A stretch of DNA of 27,304 nucleotides from a virus (IMGVR_UViG_3300011115_000190:1-27304); one strand, 5' to 3'. Counted from the stretch's first letter, positions 14,617 to 21,662 are shown. The notes: generated from the letters alone by a model not told the origin. Numbers and translations are program-made.

Positions 14617-15528
14617 ATGGCTATTTCACGTGCACAGCTACTTAAAGAGTTGCTCCCCGGACTGAATGCTTTGTTTGGTATGGAGTACAGCCGCTACGGC
14701 GAAGAGCATAAAGAAATCTATGACACTGAGAAATCAGAGCGTAGCTTTGAAGAAGAGACCAAGCTTGCTGGTTTCTCCGCTGCTCCCGTCAAGAACGAAG
14801 GTTCTGCCATTGCTTATGACAATGCGCAAGAAGCGTTCACAGCGCGCTACAACCACGAAACCATTGCCTTGGGTTTCTCAATCACTGAAGAAGCGATTGA
14901 AGATAACTTGTACGACAGCTTGTCTGCTCGCTACACCAAAGCTTTGGCCCGTGCTATGGCGTACACCAAACAAGTCAAGGCAGCTTCTGTTTTGAACAAC
15001 GGCTTCTCTGCTAACTACGTTGGCGGCGACGGTGTTGCTCTATTCAGTACAGCTCACCCCTTGGTTTCTGGTGGCACCAACAGCAATCGCCCAACTACCA
15101 ACGCTGACTTGAACGAAACTTCATTGGAAAATGCAGTTATTCAAATCGCAGCTTGGACAGACGAGCGTGGCCTGTTGATTGCAGCAAAGCCCCGCAAGCT
15201 GATTATTCCTCCTGCTCTGATGTTCGTGGCTACCCGCCTGTTGGAAACCAACCTCCGTGTTGGCACTACCGACAACGACATCAACGCGTTGAAGAACAAC
15301 GGCTCCATCCCAGAAGGCTACACTGTTAATCACTTCTTGACAGACAGCAACGGCTGGTTCTTGATGACCGACGTTCCCAATGGCTTGAAGCATTTTGAGC
15401 GTATGCCTTTGGAGAACAAAATGGACGGCGACTTCGATACTGGTAACGTACGTTACAAGGCTCGTGAGCGTTATTCATTTGGCTGGTCTGATCCATTGGG
15501 AGCCTTCGGTTCCCCCGGTACGGCCTGA
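14617..15528 (+). CDS. Major capsid protein (HK97-type fold, Mu gpT-like class)
   Basis: 303 residues. The pattern is that of compact HK97-fold capsid proteins: an N-terminal arm (residues 1-40), then the sequence GFSITEEAIEDNLYDSLSA with the long spine-like helix, ARAMAYTKQVKAASVLNNGF, a loop with GDGVALFSTAHPL, the A-domain-like stretch KPRKLIIPPALMFVATRLLE, DNDINALK, and a C-terminal strand set ending RYKARERYSFGWSDP. Start supported by TAAGGAG about 8 nt upstream. A strong terminator follows the stop. About 300 residues is usual for this class. No cleavage site or protease gene seen nearby. Confidence 0.9.
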   Translation: MAISRAQLLKELLPGLNALFGMEYSRYGEEHKEIYDTEKSERSFEEETKLAGFSAAPVKNEGSAIAYDNAQEAFTARYNHETIALGFSITEEAIEDNLYDSLSARYTKALARAMAYTKQVKAASVLNNGFSANYVGGDGVALFSTAHPLVSGGTNSNRPTTNADLNETSLENAVIQIAAWTDERGLLIAAKPRKLIIPPALMFVATRLLETNLRVGTTDNDINALKNNGSIPEGYTVNHFLTDSNGWFLMTDVPNGLKHFERMPLENKMDGDFDTGNVRYKARERYSFGWSDPLGAFGSPGTA

Positions 15529-15533
15529 TAGAC

Positions 15534-15562
15534 AAAGGGGGCCTTGTGCCCCCTTTTCTTTT
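15534..15562 (+). terminator. Rho-independent terminator after the major capsid gene
   Basis: Perfect 9-bp arms AAAGGGGGC (15534-15542) and GCCCCCTTT (15548-15556) with a 5-nt loop, running into TTTTCTTTT. It begins 5 nt after the capsid stop. Confidence 0.9.
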
Positions 15563-15659
15563 GGTGTATATTGAACACATTCCGAGATTCATCGGTGTAT
15601 CAAACAGGCTCGGCTGACCTCATGCAGATTGATACGCTACAACGCATGGAGATATAGAC
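15563..15659 (+). promoter_or_regulatory. Leader with stem-loop between terminator and next gene
   Basis: Noncoding. Perfect 7-bp arms GTATCAA (15597-15603) and TTGATAC (15629-15635) enclose a 25-nt loop, and a small CCGA/TCGG hairpin lies before them. The ribosome-binding site GGAG follows at 15649-15652. A new promoter would be expected after the terminator, but none with both boxes in good positions was found. Confidence 0.4.
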
Positions 15660-16157
15660 ATGGGATTCGCAACTCACCTTGGCCCTTGGTTGTTGGGCAC
15701 TGTTAAAAACACCACTGGCACTACCGCTGGCACTATCCGTAACATGGGCGCGACTACTGTTGCCCAGACTTACACAGCCCCCGCTTCCGTCATTTTGGCA
15801 AGCCCCACAGCACAACAGATGTTTGTGCTCCCTGCTGGCGCTAAGATTCTTCGCTTTGGCCTTGAAGTTAATGTTGCCCTGACTGGCGCGTCTAACTGCG
15901 GCGTTACTATTGGTAGTGCTGGTACAGCTAACCTGTACATGGCTACGGTTAACACCGGTACTTCGGCGGTTCAAACTTCTCCAGCCACCATCGCAGCGGC
16001 TACTTCAGGTGTTTATGACAGCATTGGCACAACTGATGCGATCATTTTTGGCACTTTTACCGCAGCCACTGCTGATGCTACTGCCGGTACGATTACTGTC
16101 ACTGTTGAGTACATTGTCCGTGACTCCGACGGTTCTGCCAATCCTTCACAGGCTTAA
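15660..16157 (+). CDS. Putative virion surface protein (beta-rich), 165 aa
   Basis: Begins MGFATHLGPWLLGTVKNTTG. Very rich in Ala, Thr and Gly with alternating strand patterns and few charged residues, as in head fibres or decoration proteins. It is an independent unit flanked by two terminators, directly behind the capsid gene, which suggests separately tuned expression of an abundant virion component. GGAG lies 7 nt before the ATG. No named family recognised. Confidence 0.68.
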   Translation: MGFATHLGPWLLGTVKNTTGTTAGTIRNMGATTVAQTYTAPASVILASPTAQQMFVLPAGAKILRFGLEVNVALTGASNCGVTIGSAGTANLYMATVNTGTSAVQTSPATIAAATSGVYDSIGTTDAIIFGTFTAATADATAGTITVTVEYIVRDSDGSANPSQA

Positions 16158-16164
16158 TTGATCT

Positions 16165-16185
16165 AGGGGGCTTCGGCCCCTTTTT
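16165..16185 (+). terminator. Rho-independent terminator with UUCG tetraloop
   Basis: Stem GGGGC (16167-16171) with GCCCC (16176-16180) around a TTCG loop, extended by a G-T and an A-T pair, then TTTTT. The next gene's AAAGGAG follows immediately. Confidence 0.82.
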
Positions 16186-16200
16186 AAAAGGAGATTGATT

Positions 16201-16482
16201 ATGACGATGCAGTATGACGTTAAGGCCGCGCACGTAGAAGCGACTGGCACAGTGGTATCTGGGCGAAACCGCCTTAAGGCATACCATTGCATTTCTGGCG
16301 GAACAGCGGGTGATGTTATTTATCGTGATGGCGGTGCTTCTGGCACGATTCGTTTGCAATTTAATATTGGAACCGGAACACAACCCGTTTCATTACCCAT
16401 TCCCGGCGAAGGCATTTTGTTCAACACGGACATTCATGTAACTCTGCCTACTTCGGCAAAAATAACGACGTTTTATGGCTAA
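16201..16482 (+). CDS. Hypothetical beta-rich protein, 93 aa
   Basis: Starts MTMQYDVKAAHVEATGTVVSG at the ATG that has AAAGGAG 7 nt upstream (a TTG two codons earlier is rejected). The content (RNRLKAYHCISG, then GDVIYRDGGASG and PIPGEGILFNTDIHV) suggests a small all-beta virion component such as a decoration or joining protein. Overlaps the next gene by 8 nt. Function unknown. Confidence 0.72.
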   Translation: MTMQYDVKAAHVEATGTVVSGRNRLKAYHCISGGTAGDVIYRDGGASGTIRLQFNIGTGTQPVSLPIPGEGILFNTDIHVTLPTSAKITTFYG

Positions 16483-16729
16483 ATCTCCCGCATGGACGCG
16501 CAAGGAAGGGAAATCCGAGAAAGGCGGCTTGAACGCCAAAGGTCGGGCTTCCTACAACAAGGCGAATCCGGGGAAGCCGGGGCTGAAAGCTCCGCAACCC
16601 GAGGGCGGCAAACGTCGCGACTCCTTCTGCGCCCGTATGGAAGGCATGAAGAAGAAATTGACGAGCGAAAAAACCGCCAAGGATCCAAATTCGAGGATTA
16701 ACAAAAGCCTACGGGCTTGGAAGTGCTGA
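16475..16729 (+). CDS. Small basic phage protein, 84 aa, unknown function
   Basis: Very basic (Lys/Arg), low hydrophobicity, Gly/Pro-rich N-terminal half (KGGLNAKGRASYNKANPG) and a C-terminal half with RDSFCARMEGMKKKLTSEKT ending KSLRAWKC. The whole reads like a conserved small protein that I have the impression of having seen near phage head genes; no function is known to me. It overlaps the upstream gene (TATGGC frame shift of ORFs, 8 nt). Possibly DNA- or capsid-binding, inferred only from charge. Confidence 0.75.
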   Translation: MAKSPAWTRKEGKSEKGGLNAKGRASYNKANPGKPGLKAPQPEGGKRRDSFCARMEGMKKKLTSEKTAKDPNSRINKSLRAWKC

Positions 16730-16730
16730 C

Positions 16731-17021
16731 ATGAACGATAAATTCAGAATTACAAAAGACGCTTCAGGAAATCCTGTCTACACCCACCAGAATGAAGTTG
16801 TGTCAAAAGACGTTTTTGACCAAAGAAATGCGCAATCAGCAGCGGAGCAAAAGGAAATGCGTAAGCCCGATGCATTTGATGCTGAATTTGATGACATGAG
16901 AACCAAGGCAGAAATGTTAAAAAAGCCAATTAAACAAGCGCAAGGTGGCAAAGTCTCCAGTGCGTCCAGCCGTGCAGATGGATGTGCTATTAAAGGCAAA
17001 ACAAAGGGTAGGTTTGTATGA
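16731..17021 (+). CDS. Hypothetical protein, 96 aa, with C-terminal RADGxAxKGKTKG motif
   Basis: Soluble and charged, starting MNDKFRITKDASGNPVYTHQ. A helical middle precedes a Gly-rich tail whose motif SRADGCAIKGKTKGRF recurs almost unchanged in the gene at 17208-17543. One-nucleotide gap after the previous stop; ATGA overlap with the next gene. Function unknown. Confidence 0.72.
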   Translation: MNDKFRITKDASGNPVYTHQNEVVSKDVFDQRNAQSAAEQKEMRKPDAFDAEFDDMRTKAEMLKKPIKQAQGGKVSSASSRADGCAIKGKTKGRFV

Positions 17022-17224
17022 CGGAACAAACAGACACCGTAAAAAATGTACTGGATTTCGTAGCAATCTTCAGTACGTTTGGCGCGTTTTTAGAAATGTT
17101 TAACCCACTATTTGCCTTGATCGGTGCAGTAGTGGGTGTCATGCGCATTTACGAGATGGCTACAGGCAAAGAGTTTTCCGCACTGTGGCGCAAAAAGAAG
17201 GCAGATGATGCCGAGCACAAGTAA
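17018..17224 (+). CDS. Holin-like small membrane protein, 68 aa
   Basis: Short N-terminal polar leader, then two adjacent hydrophobic stretches at about 13-27 (LDFVAIFSTFGAFLE) and 30-45 (PLFALIGAVVGVMRIY), then a strongly charged tail (WRKKKADDAEHK). This plan is common for holins, which form lethal membrane holes at lysis. No endolysin or spanin gene was identified in the window, so the lysis role is tentative. ATGA overlap with the previous gene and 17-nt overlap with the next. Confidence 0.55.
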   Translation: MTEQTDTVKNVLDFVAIFSTFGAFLEMFNPLFALIGAVVGVMRIYEMATGKEFSALWRKKKADDAEHK

Positions 17225-17543
17225 GAAACAACACAATTTCATGGAAGCCGTGGCGCACAATGCTGCGTTTGCCAAGAAAGTAGGAGTCCCGCAGTCTGTG
17301 GGCAAGGATTTTTCAAACGCGGACAAGAACCGCAAATTTTCTAAAGGTGGTGATACTATGGCTTCAAAAATGAACCCCGGCTTTATGGCAATGATGGCTA
17401 AGAAAAAAGCCGGAGCCAAAGCAGAAATGCCAATGAAGAAAATGGCTGCTGGCGGCTACACTCGAGCTGCTGATGGCGTTGCTACAAAAGGCAAAACCAA
17501 AGGCAAGCAAATTGTCATGAAAAAAGGCGGCATGGCCTGCTAA
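17208..17543 (+). CDS. Small basic protein, 111 aa; apparent fusion of two short ORFs
   Basis: I place the start at the second of two adjacent ATGs (17208, MPSTSKKQHNFMEAVAHN), 6 nt after AGAAGG; a start at 17205 is equally possible. The N-terminal 45 residues (FAKKVGVPQSVGKDFSNADK) look like a self-contained unit. The following GGDT is encoded by AAAGGTGGTGATACT, a ribosome-binding-site-like string, directly before an in-frame ATG at 17358. The C-terminal half is Met/Lys-rich and carries TRAADGVATKGKTKG, matching the gene before the holin-like ORF. Two products may be made. Function unknown. Confidence 0.7.
   Translation: MPSTSKKQHNFMEAVAHNAAFAKKVGVPQSVGKDFSNADKNRKFSKGGDTMASKMNPGFMAMMAKKKAGAKAEMPMKKMAAGGYTRAADGVATKGKTKGKQIVMKKGGMAC
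17358..17543 (+). CDS. Possible internal in-frame product (61 aa) of the preceding gene
   Basis: ATG at 17358 with AAAGGTGG about 8 nt upstream, in frame with the longer ORF. Would encode a 61-residue Met/Lys/Gly-rich peptide (MASKMNPGFMAMMAKKKAGA onward) ending in the shared KGKTKG motif and KKGGMAC. Internal initiation is inferred from the site only. Confidence 0.35.
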   Translation: MASKMNPGFMAMMAKKKAGAKAEMPMKKMAAGGYTRAADGVATKGKTKGKQIVMKKGGMAC

Positions 17544-17547
17544 ATCT

Positions 17548-17823
17548 ATGAGACCTTCACGCGGTATGGGGGACATCAACCCCTCCAAAATGCCCAAAGG
17601 CGTGAAAAAACCACGCCGGGATGACACTGACTTCACCCAGTTCAAAGAGGGTGGGAGTGTTAACGCGGCTGGTAACTACACGAAACCAAGCCTTCGTAAG
17701 AAGATTGTGTCTCAGGTCAAGGCGGCGGCTACCCAAGGTACTGGTGCTGGTCAATGGTCCGCAAGGAAAGCCCAATTGGTAGCTAAGAAGTACAAGGCGG
17801 CTGGCGGGGGTTACCGAGATTGA
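17548..17823 (+). CDS. Small basic protein, 91 aa, with GQWSARKAQLVAKKYK block
   Basis: Begins MRPSRGMGDINPSKMPKG. The C-terminal half (NYTKPSLRKKIVSQVKAA, then GQWSARKAQLVAKKYKAAGG) looks like a conserved domain of phage small proteins; I recall a DUF with a similar WSARKAQL core but have not verified the accession. Basic, probably nucleic acid- or virion-associated. The stop overlaps the TTG start of the next gene. Confidence 0.75.
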   Translation: MRPSRGMGDINPSKMPKGVKKPRRDDTDFTQFKEGGSVNAAGNYTKPSLRKKIVSQVKAAATQGTGAGQWSARKAQLVAKKYKAAGGGYRD

Positions 17824-18053
17824 AAGCGCCCCAACAATCCCTCAAGGACTGGGGCGACCAAAAATGGAGAACCAAAAGTGGAAAACCGTCTAGTAAAACA
17901 GGTGAAAGATACCTTCCTGAAGCTGCAATTAAAGCTCTTAGCCCTTCTGAGTACGCTGCGACAACGCGTGCAAAACGTGCTGGCAAAGCTAAAGGGAAGC
18001 AGTTCGTAAAACAACCACCCAAAGTGGCAAAGAAAACGGCGGGATTTAGATAA
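17820..18053 (+). CDS. Small basic protein, 77 aa, TTG start
   Basis: Contains no internal Met, so the start must be the TTG at 17820, which overlaps the preceding TGA stop (TTGA), a coupled arrangement. The sequence KSGKPSSKTGERYLPEAAIKAL, then SEYAATTRAKRAGKAKGKQF is coherent and protein-like. A G-rich stretch 8-13 nt upstream could serve as ribosome-binding site. The end overlaps the next gene by one base (TAATG). Strongly basic; function unknown. Confidence 0.75.
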   Translation: MKAPQQSLKDWGDQKWRTKSGKPSSKTGERYLPEAAIKALSPSEYAATTRAKRAGKAKGKQFVKQPPKVAKKTAGFR

Positions 18054-18988
18054 TGGCAACAACTTCTGGGTCAGCAGGCTTTAATTTAGACCTCACCGAA
18101 CTGGTGGAGGAGGCATTTGAGCGTGCTGGTTCAGAGTTGCGCACAGGTTATGATCTGAAAACGGCTCGCCGGTCACTTAACTTACTGTTTGCTGACTGGG
18201 CAAATCGCGGTGTCAATATGTGGACGTTCGAGCAGGGCACGATCACCCTAACTCAAGGCTTGAACACCTATGCAATCCCCACAGATACCGTCGATTTGCT
18301 CGATCATGTCATCCGAACACAGGCAAACGTGGCGGCAACACAGGCTGATTTGACAATTACCCGAGTTAGCGTCTCTACATACGCTACTTTACCTAACAAA
18401 CTGACCCAAGCACGGCCAATTCAGGTCTGGTATCAGCGTTTGGACGGCCAAATTATGCCAACAACGGCAGTTTTGTCTACCAGCATTAGCGCTACTGCAA
18501 ATACGGTTGTTTTGTCCAACGTAGTTGGGCTTCCTGCCATTGGGTACATCAACCTTGACAGCGAAACCATCTTCTACAATTACATTGATGGCAACACTTT
18601 GAGCAATTGCTTCCGTGGACAGAACGGAACAACGGCTGCGGCCCATACTGCAAGCTCCAGTGCCAAGATTTACATCAATAACGTACCCCGCGTGACCATG
18701 TGGCCTACGCCGGACGGCTCCCAGACATACCAGTTTGTCTACTGGCGGATGCGTCGCGTGCAAGATGCCGGTAGCGGTGTAAACGTTATGGATGTGCCTT
18801 TCAGATTTGTGCCCTGCATGGTGGCTGGACTGGCCTATTACATTGCTTTGAAAGTTCCGGGGGGCATGGACAGGCTGATGGTTCTGAAGCAGCAGTACGA
18901 CGAAGCATGGATGTCGGCGGCTGACGAAGATCAGGAACGCGCCGCGTTGCGTCTCGTGCCTAGGCAGATGTTCATTGGGGGCGGATAA
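18053..18988 (+). CDS. Putative head-tail connector or tail-adaptor protein, 311 aa
   Basis: The N-terminus is helical (DLTELVEEAFERAGSELRTG, then TARRSLNLLFADWANRGVNMW), a layout seen in podovirus connector/adaptor proteins. It is followed by a beta-rich insertion (around 140-210, LNSE-like loops SETIFYNYIDG and CFRGQNGTTAAAH) and a C-terminal helical part (YYIALKVPGGMDRLMVLKQQ). Such proteins bind below the portal to join the tail. TAATG overlaps on both sides indicate coupled translation. The exact family is not certain. Confidence 0.68.
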   Translation: MATTSGSAGFNLDLTELVEEAFERAGSELRTGYDLKTARRSLNLLFADWANRGVNMWTFEQGTITLTQGLNTYAIPTDTVDLLDHVIRTQANVAATQADLTITRVSVSTYATLPNKLTQARPIQVWYQRLDGQIMPTTAVLSTSISATANTVVLSNVVGLPAIGYINLDSETIFYNYIDGNTLSNCFRGQNGTTAAAHTASSSAKIYINNVPRVTMWPTPDGSQTYQFVYWRMRRVQDAGSGVNVMDVPFRFVPCMVAGLAYYIALKVPGGMDRLMVLKQQYDEAWMSAADEDQERAALRLVPRQMFIGGG

Positions 18989-19377
18989 TGGGGAACCGGT
19001 TTGCTAGTGGCAAGAACTCAATTGCCGAGTGCGACCGGTGCGGCTTCAGGTACAAGCTCACGGTACTCAAAAAGCTCGTTGTCAAAACCAAGACATACGA
19101 CCTTAAAGTTTGCCCTGAGTGCTGGGAACCAGATCAACCGCAGTTGCAGTTGGGTATGTACCCAGTTGATGATCCGCAAGGGGTGCGCGACCCGCGTCCT
19201 GACCTGAGCTACCAAGTTTCTGGCTTGTTGGCAGATGGTGAGTTGGGTGGTGGTAGTCGAATCTTTCAATGGGGCTGGAACCCTGTTGGTGGAGCAAGCG
19301 GGTTTGACACTCTTTTAACACCAAATAACTTGGTGTTAGCAGTAGAACTTGGTACAGTAACGGTAAGCGTAACTTAG
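18988..19377 (+). CDS. Zinc-ribbon virion-module protein, 129 aa
   Basis: Two CxxC pairs at Cys15/Cys18 (CDRCGF) and Cys42/Cys45 (CPECWE) predict a zinc ribbon in the first 50 residues. A Pro/Asp-rich central block (GMYPVDDPQGVRDPRPDLSY) and a beta-like C-terminus (GWNPVGGASGFDTLL) follow. It overlaps the connector gene by one base (TAATG), so it is probably made in proportion with it. Could be a structural tail/head-joining subunit; function unknown. Confidence 0.78.
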   Translation: MGNRFASGKNSIAECDRCGFRYKLTVLKKLVVKTKTYDLKVCPECWEPDQPQLQLGMYPVDDPQGVRDPRPDLSYQVSGLLADGELGGGSRIFQWGWNPVGGASGFDTLLTPNNLVLAVELGTVTVSVT

Positions 19378-19386
19378 GAGTTGAAA

Positions 19387-19551
19387 ATGGACACAAAGCA
19401 GGTAAAACAAATTGCAGATACTGAGGTGAAAGCCCATGAGAAGCGTATGCACAAAATGGCCAAAGGCGGCAAGACCAATGAAATGATGAAGCAGTATGGT
19501 CGTGGTATGGCTAAAGTTGTGAACCAGCGCGGCAGCGCAAGGGGTAAATAA
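19387..19551 (+). CDS. Small basic protein, 54 aa
   Basis: Starts MDTKQVKQIADTEVKAHEKR and ends RGSARGK. Helical, rich in Lys, Met and Gly (HKMAKGGKTNEMMKQYGRGM). TAGGAG lies 6 nt before the ATG, and the stop overlaps the next ATG (TAATG). It is shorter than common ORF cut-offs, but coupling and composition support it. Same general type as the other small basic proteins in this block. Confidence 0.72.
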   Translation: MDTKQVKQIADTEVKAHEKRMHKMAKGGKTNEMMKQYGRGMAKVVNQRGSARGK

Positions 19552-19793
19552 TGGCTAAGAATAACTTACCTGCTTCGGCTTATGCCAAGCCACACACCAT
19601 GTCTGGCAAGGCTGTTAGTATTTCTTCTAACCCCGGCGCTATGCCAAACCGCAGCAAAGCCGACACAGTTAATATGAGCGTTGGCAACATCAGCAAAGCT
19701 GCTGGTGATGAGCAAGTCAAAACCAGCGGTATTAAAGTTCGCGGCACTGGCGCGGCTACTAAAGGTTTGATGGCAAGAGGCCCGATGGCTTGA
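19551..19793 (+). CDS. Small basic protein, 80 aa, with C-terminal GTGAATKG motif
   Basis: Begins MAKNNLPASAYAKPHTMSGK, low complexity in Ser/Ala/Lys, and ends KVRGTGAATKGLMARGPMA, a variant of the tail motif seen in two upstream genes. TAATG overlap with the previous gene. Function unknown; possibly a minor virion protein. Confidence 0.72.
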   Translation: MAKNNLPASAYAKPHTMSGKAVSISSNPGAMPNRSKADTVNMSVGNISKAAGDEQVKTSGIKVRGTGAATKGLMARGPMA

Positions 19794-19794
19794 T

Positions 19795-20514
19795 ATGAAT
19801 TACACGCAACTGTTCGATACCATTCAGTCGTATACGGAAAATACTTTTCCGGACTTTACTCTTGCCAGTGGCGGGACGGAGACGACTACCGAACAGATTA
19901 ACCGTTTTATTCAACAAGCGGAACAACGCATCTATAACACGGTGCAGTTTCCGTTTTTGCGTAAGAACATGACGGGTAACATTCAGTCCGGCAATAAGTA
20001 CCTCAAGGCTCCTGACGACTACTTAGCTACTTATTCCTTGGCGGTGATTGATGCGTCTGGTAACTACGAGTATTTGTTAAACAAAGACGTAAACTTTATC
20101 CGTCAAGCGTATCCTAATCCAACTACGGATACTGGGATCCCAAAGTATTACGCGTTGTTTGGCCCAGCCATTGTCGGTAGTGCAATCACAACTGAATTGA
20201 CGTTTATTCTTGGCCCAACACCTGATGCGGCGTACACGGCGGAACTGCATTTCTACTACTACCCTGAGTCCATTACGACTGCGGGTACTTCGTGGTTGGG
20301 CGATAACTTTGATACTGTGCTCTTATATGGCTCGCTGGTCGAGGCGTATACGTATATGAAGGGTGAGACAGATCTACTTGCCGTGTACGATGGCAAATAC
20401 AAAGAAGCCCTTGCACAAGCTAAACGCCTTGGTGATGGCCTTGAGCGCTCTGACGCATACCGTAATGGGCAATACCGTATGGCGCCGCTACCTCAAAATA
20501 ATGGGGTAGCATAG
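19795..20514 (+). CDS. Putative adaptor (head-tail joining) protein, 239 aa
   Basis: N-terminal helices (MNYTQLFDTIQSYTENTFPD, then EQINRFIQQAEQRIYNTVQF) precede a beta-rich middle (LKAPDDYLATYSLAVIDASG, GPTPDAAYTAELHFYYYP) and C-terminal helices (VLLYGSLVEAYTYMKGE, then YDGKYKEALAQAKRLGDG). This plan, and the position after the first connector, match phage adaptor proteins that form the ring beneath the portal. Starts 1 nt after the previous stop. Confidence 0.75.
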   Translation: MNYTQLFDTIQSYTENTFPDFTLASGGTETTTEQINRFIQQAEQRIYNTVQFPFLRKNMTGNIQSGNKYLKAPDDYLATYSLAVIDASGNYEYLLNKDVNFIRQAYPNPTTDTGIPKYYALFGPAIVGSAITTELTFILGPTPDAAYTAELHFYYYPESITTAGTSWLGDNFDTVLLYGSLVEAYTYMKGETDLLAVYDGKYKEALAQAKRLGDGLERSDAYRNGQYRMAPLPQNNGVA

Positions 20515-20515
20515 T

Positions 20516-20938
20516 ATGGCATTCACGGGCAACTTCTCTTGCAATACGCTGCGGTCTGGGCTGATTAACGGAACATTGAACTTTGCAACGGACACGTTCT
20601 ACTTGGCGCTGTACACAAACTCGGCCACATTGAGCCAACTGACTACGGCATACACCTCGGATGGTGAAGCTTCTGGGGGCAATTATGTGGCTGGAGGGCT
20701 GGTAGTAACGGCTACGGTCAATACGGCGCTGGACTCAAACGGCAGCACTATCTATGTCAATTTTTCAAGTCCAGCTTGGACTGGCGCAATCACTGCTCGT
20801 GGCGCTTTGATTTATAAGGCTGGTGCAAACGGTGCCGTATGTGTTTTAGACTTTGGCGGCGATAAAACATCAACCAACACTTTCACTGTAACGATGCCTG
20901 CTGACACCAGCACGGCAGCACTCATTCGACTTGTATAA
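20516..20938 (+). CDS. Beta-rich virion protein, 140 aa (paralogue of the gene at 21153)
   Basis: Small-residue-rich beta protein (DTFYLALYTNSATLSQL, GALIYKAGANGAVCVLDFGG) ending TFTVTMPADTSTAALIRLV. The ending and the YxxGG central part match the gene at 21153-21662, which ends TFTLTMPTNNTTNALIRLA. Probably tail or virion surface component; exact role unknown. One-nucleotide gap from the adaptor stop. Confidence 0.7.
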   Translation: MAFTGNFSCNTLRSGLINGTLNFATDTFYLALYTNSATLSQLTTAYTSDGEASGGNYVAGGLVVTATVNTALDSNGSTIYVNFSSPAWTGAITARGALIYKAGANGAVCVLDFGGDKTSTNTFTVTMPADTSTAALIRLV

Positions 20939-20947
20939 AGGAAAAAT

Positions 20948-21142
20948 ATGGCACTGGTCACAACTACCAAAGGCGAAATGGACGAATCTCTTCTTGAGAA
21001 AAAAGAAGGTTTAGTCGATAATGACAACGAGTACACGACTTGGGTCGAGTATTGGTTGGAGGGAGAACTTGTCCACCGTTCGGCGCATGTTCAATTGAAA
21101 AAAGCAGTGTCATTCGTAGCTGAAGCTGCATCTTTTACTTAA
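20948..21142 (+). CDS. Hypothetical small protein, 64 aa
   Basis: Acidic, starting MALVTTTKGEMDESLLEKKE; middle DNEYTTWVEYWLEGELVHRS and a short helical end. AAAGGAAA before the ATG. Lies between the two paralogous virion genes. It may be a small chaperone or joining subunit for them; inference from position only. Confidence 0.72.
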   Translation: MALVTTTKGEMDESLLEKKEGLVDNDNEYTTWVEYWLEGELVHRSAHVQLKKAVSFVAEAASFT

Positions 21143-21152
21143 GGAGCCTAAC

Positions 21153-21662
21153 ATGGCAAATACTCAATCAATGGTCACAGGGTTCATGGGCAAGCTCATG
21201 ACTGGCACTCATAATTTTGGTACAGGCGTTATTCGAGGTGCTACAACTGCGGACACCTTTTACGGTGCTTTGTTGCTGGCAAGCAGCACGTTCAACGCTT
21301 CGTCTTCTAACTATACGGGTACGGTTGGCTCTTCCACCATGTCTGGTGAGGTGTCTGGTACGGGCTATACCGCTGGTGGCGTAGCTATTACCAATGCAAC
21401 TCCTCCTACTGCAACCAATTCGTCTGCAACTGCTGGTGTAGCCTACTGGACTCCTTCGGCCAGTATCACTTACACAGCTGTAACGCTTGCCACTGCGTTT
21501 GATGCGGTAATGATCTACAACTACACGCAAGGTACTGCTGGTGCATATCCTGCTGTGAGTATCCACACATTTGGTTCGCAAACAATTACTGCTGGCACGT
21601 TCACTTTGACGATGCCAACAAACAACACCACAAATGCGTTGATCCGCTTGGCTACAACCTAA
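21153..21662 (+). CDS. Beta-rich virion protein, 169 aa (diverged paralogue of the gene at 20516)
   Basis: Starts MANTQSMVTGFMGKLMTGTH and is Thr/Ser/Ala/Gly-rich. It shares with the upstream protein a GEVSGTGYTAGG-type turn (upstream GEASGGNYVAGG) and the closing strand TFTLTMPTN..NALIRLA. Longer by about 30 residues. TAAGGAG before ATG. Probably a virion surface or tail component. Confidence 0.7.
   Translation: MANTQSMVTGFMGKLMTGTHNFGTGVIRGATTADTFYGALLLASSTFNASSSNYTGTVGSSTMSGEVSGTGYTAGGVAITNATPPTATNSSATAGVAYWTPSASITYTAVTLATAFDAVMIYNYTQGTAGAYPAVSIHTFGSQTITAGTFTLTMPTNNTTNALIRLATT

Noticed and set aside
15563-15659. tRNA-like structure or strong promoter after the capsid terminator
   Set aside because: No cloverleaf, anticodon arm or acceptor stem fits, and no -35/-10 pair at usable spacing was found upstream of the ribosome-binding site.
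17018-17224. A complete lysis cassette around the holin-like gene
   Set aside because: No endolysin catalytic motifs or spanin-like lipoprotein were seen in neighbouring frames, so only a holin-like call is made.
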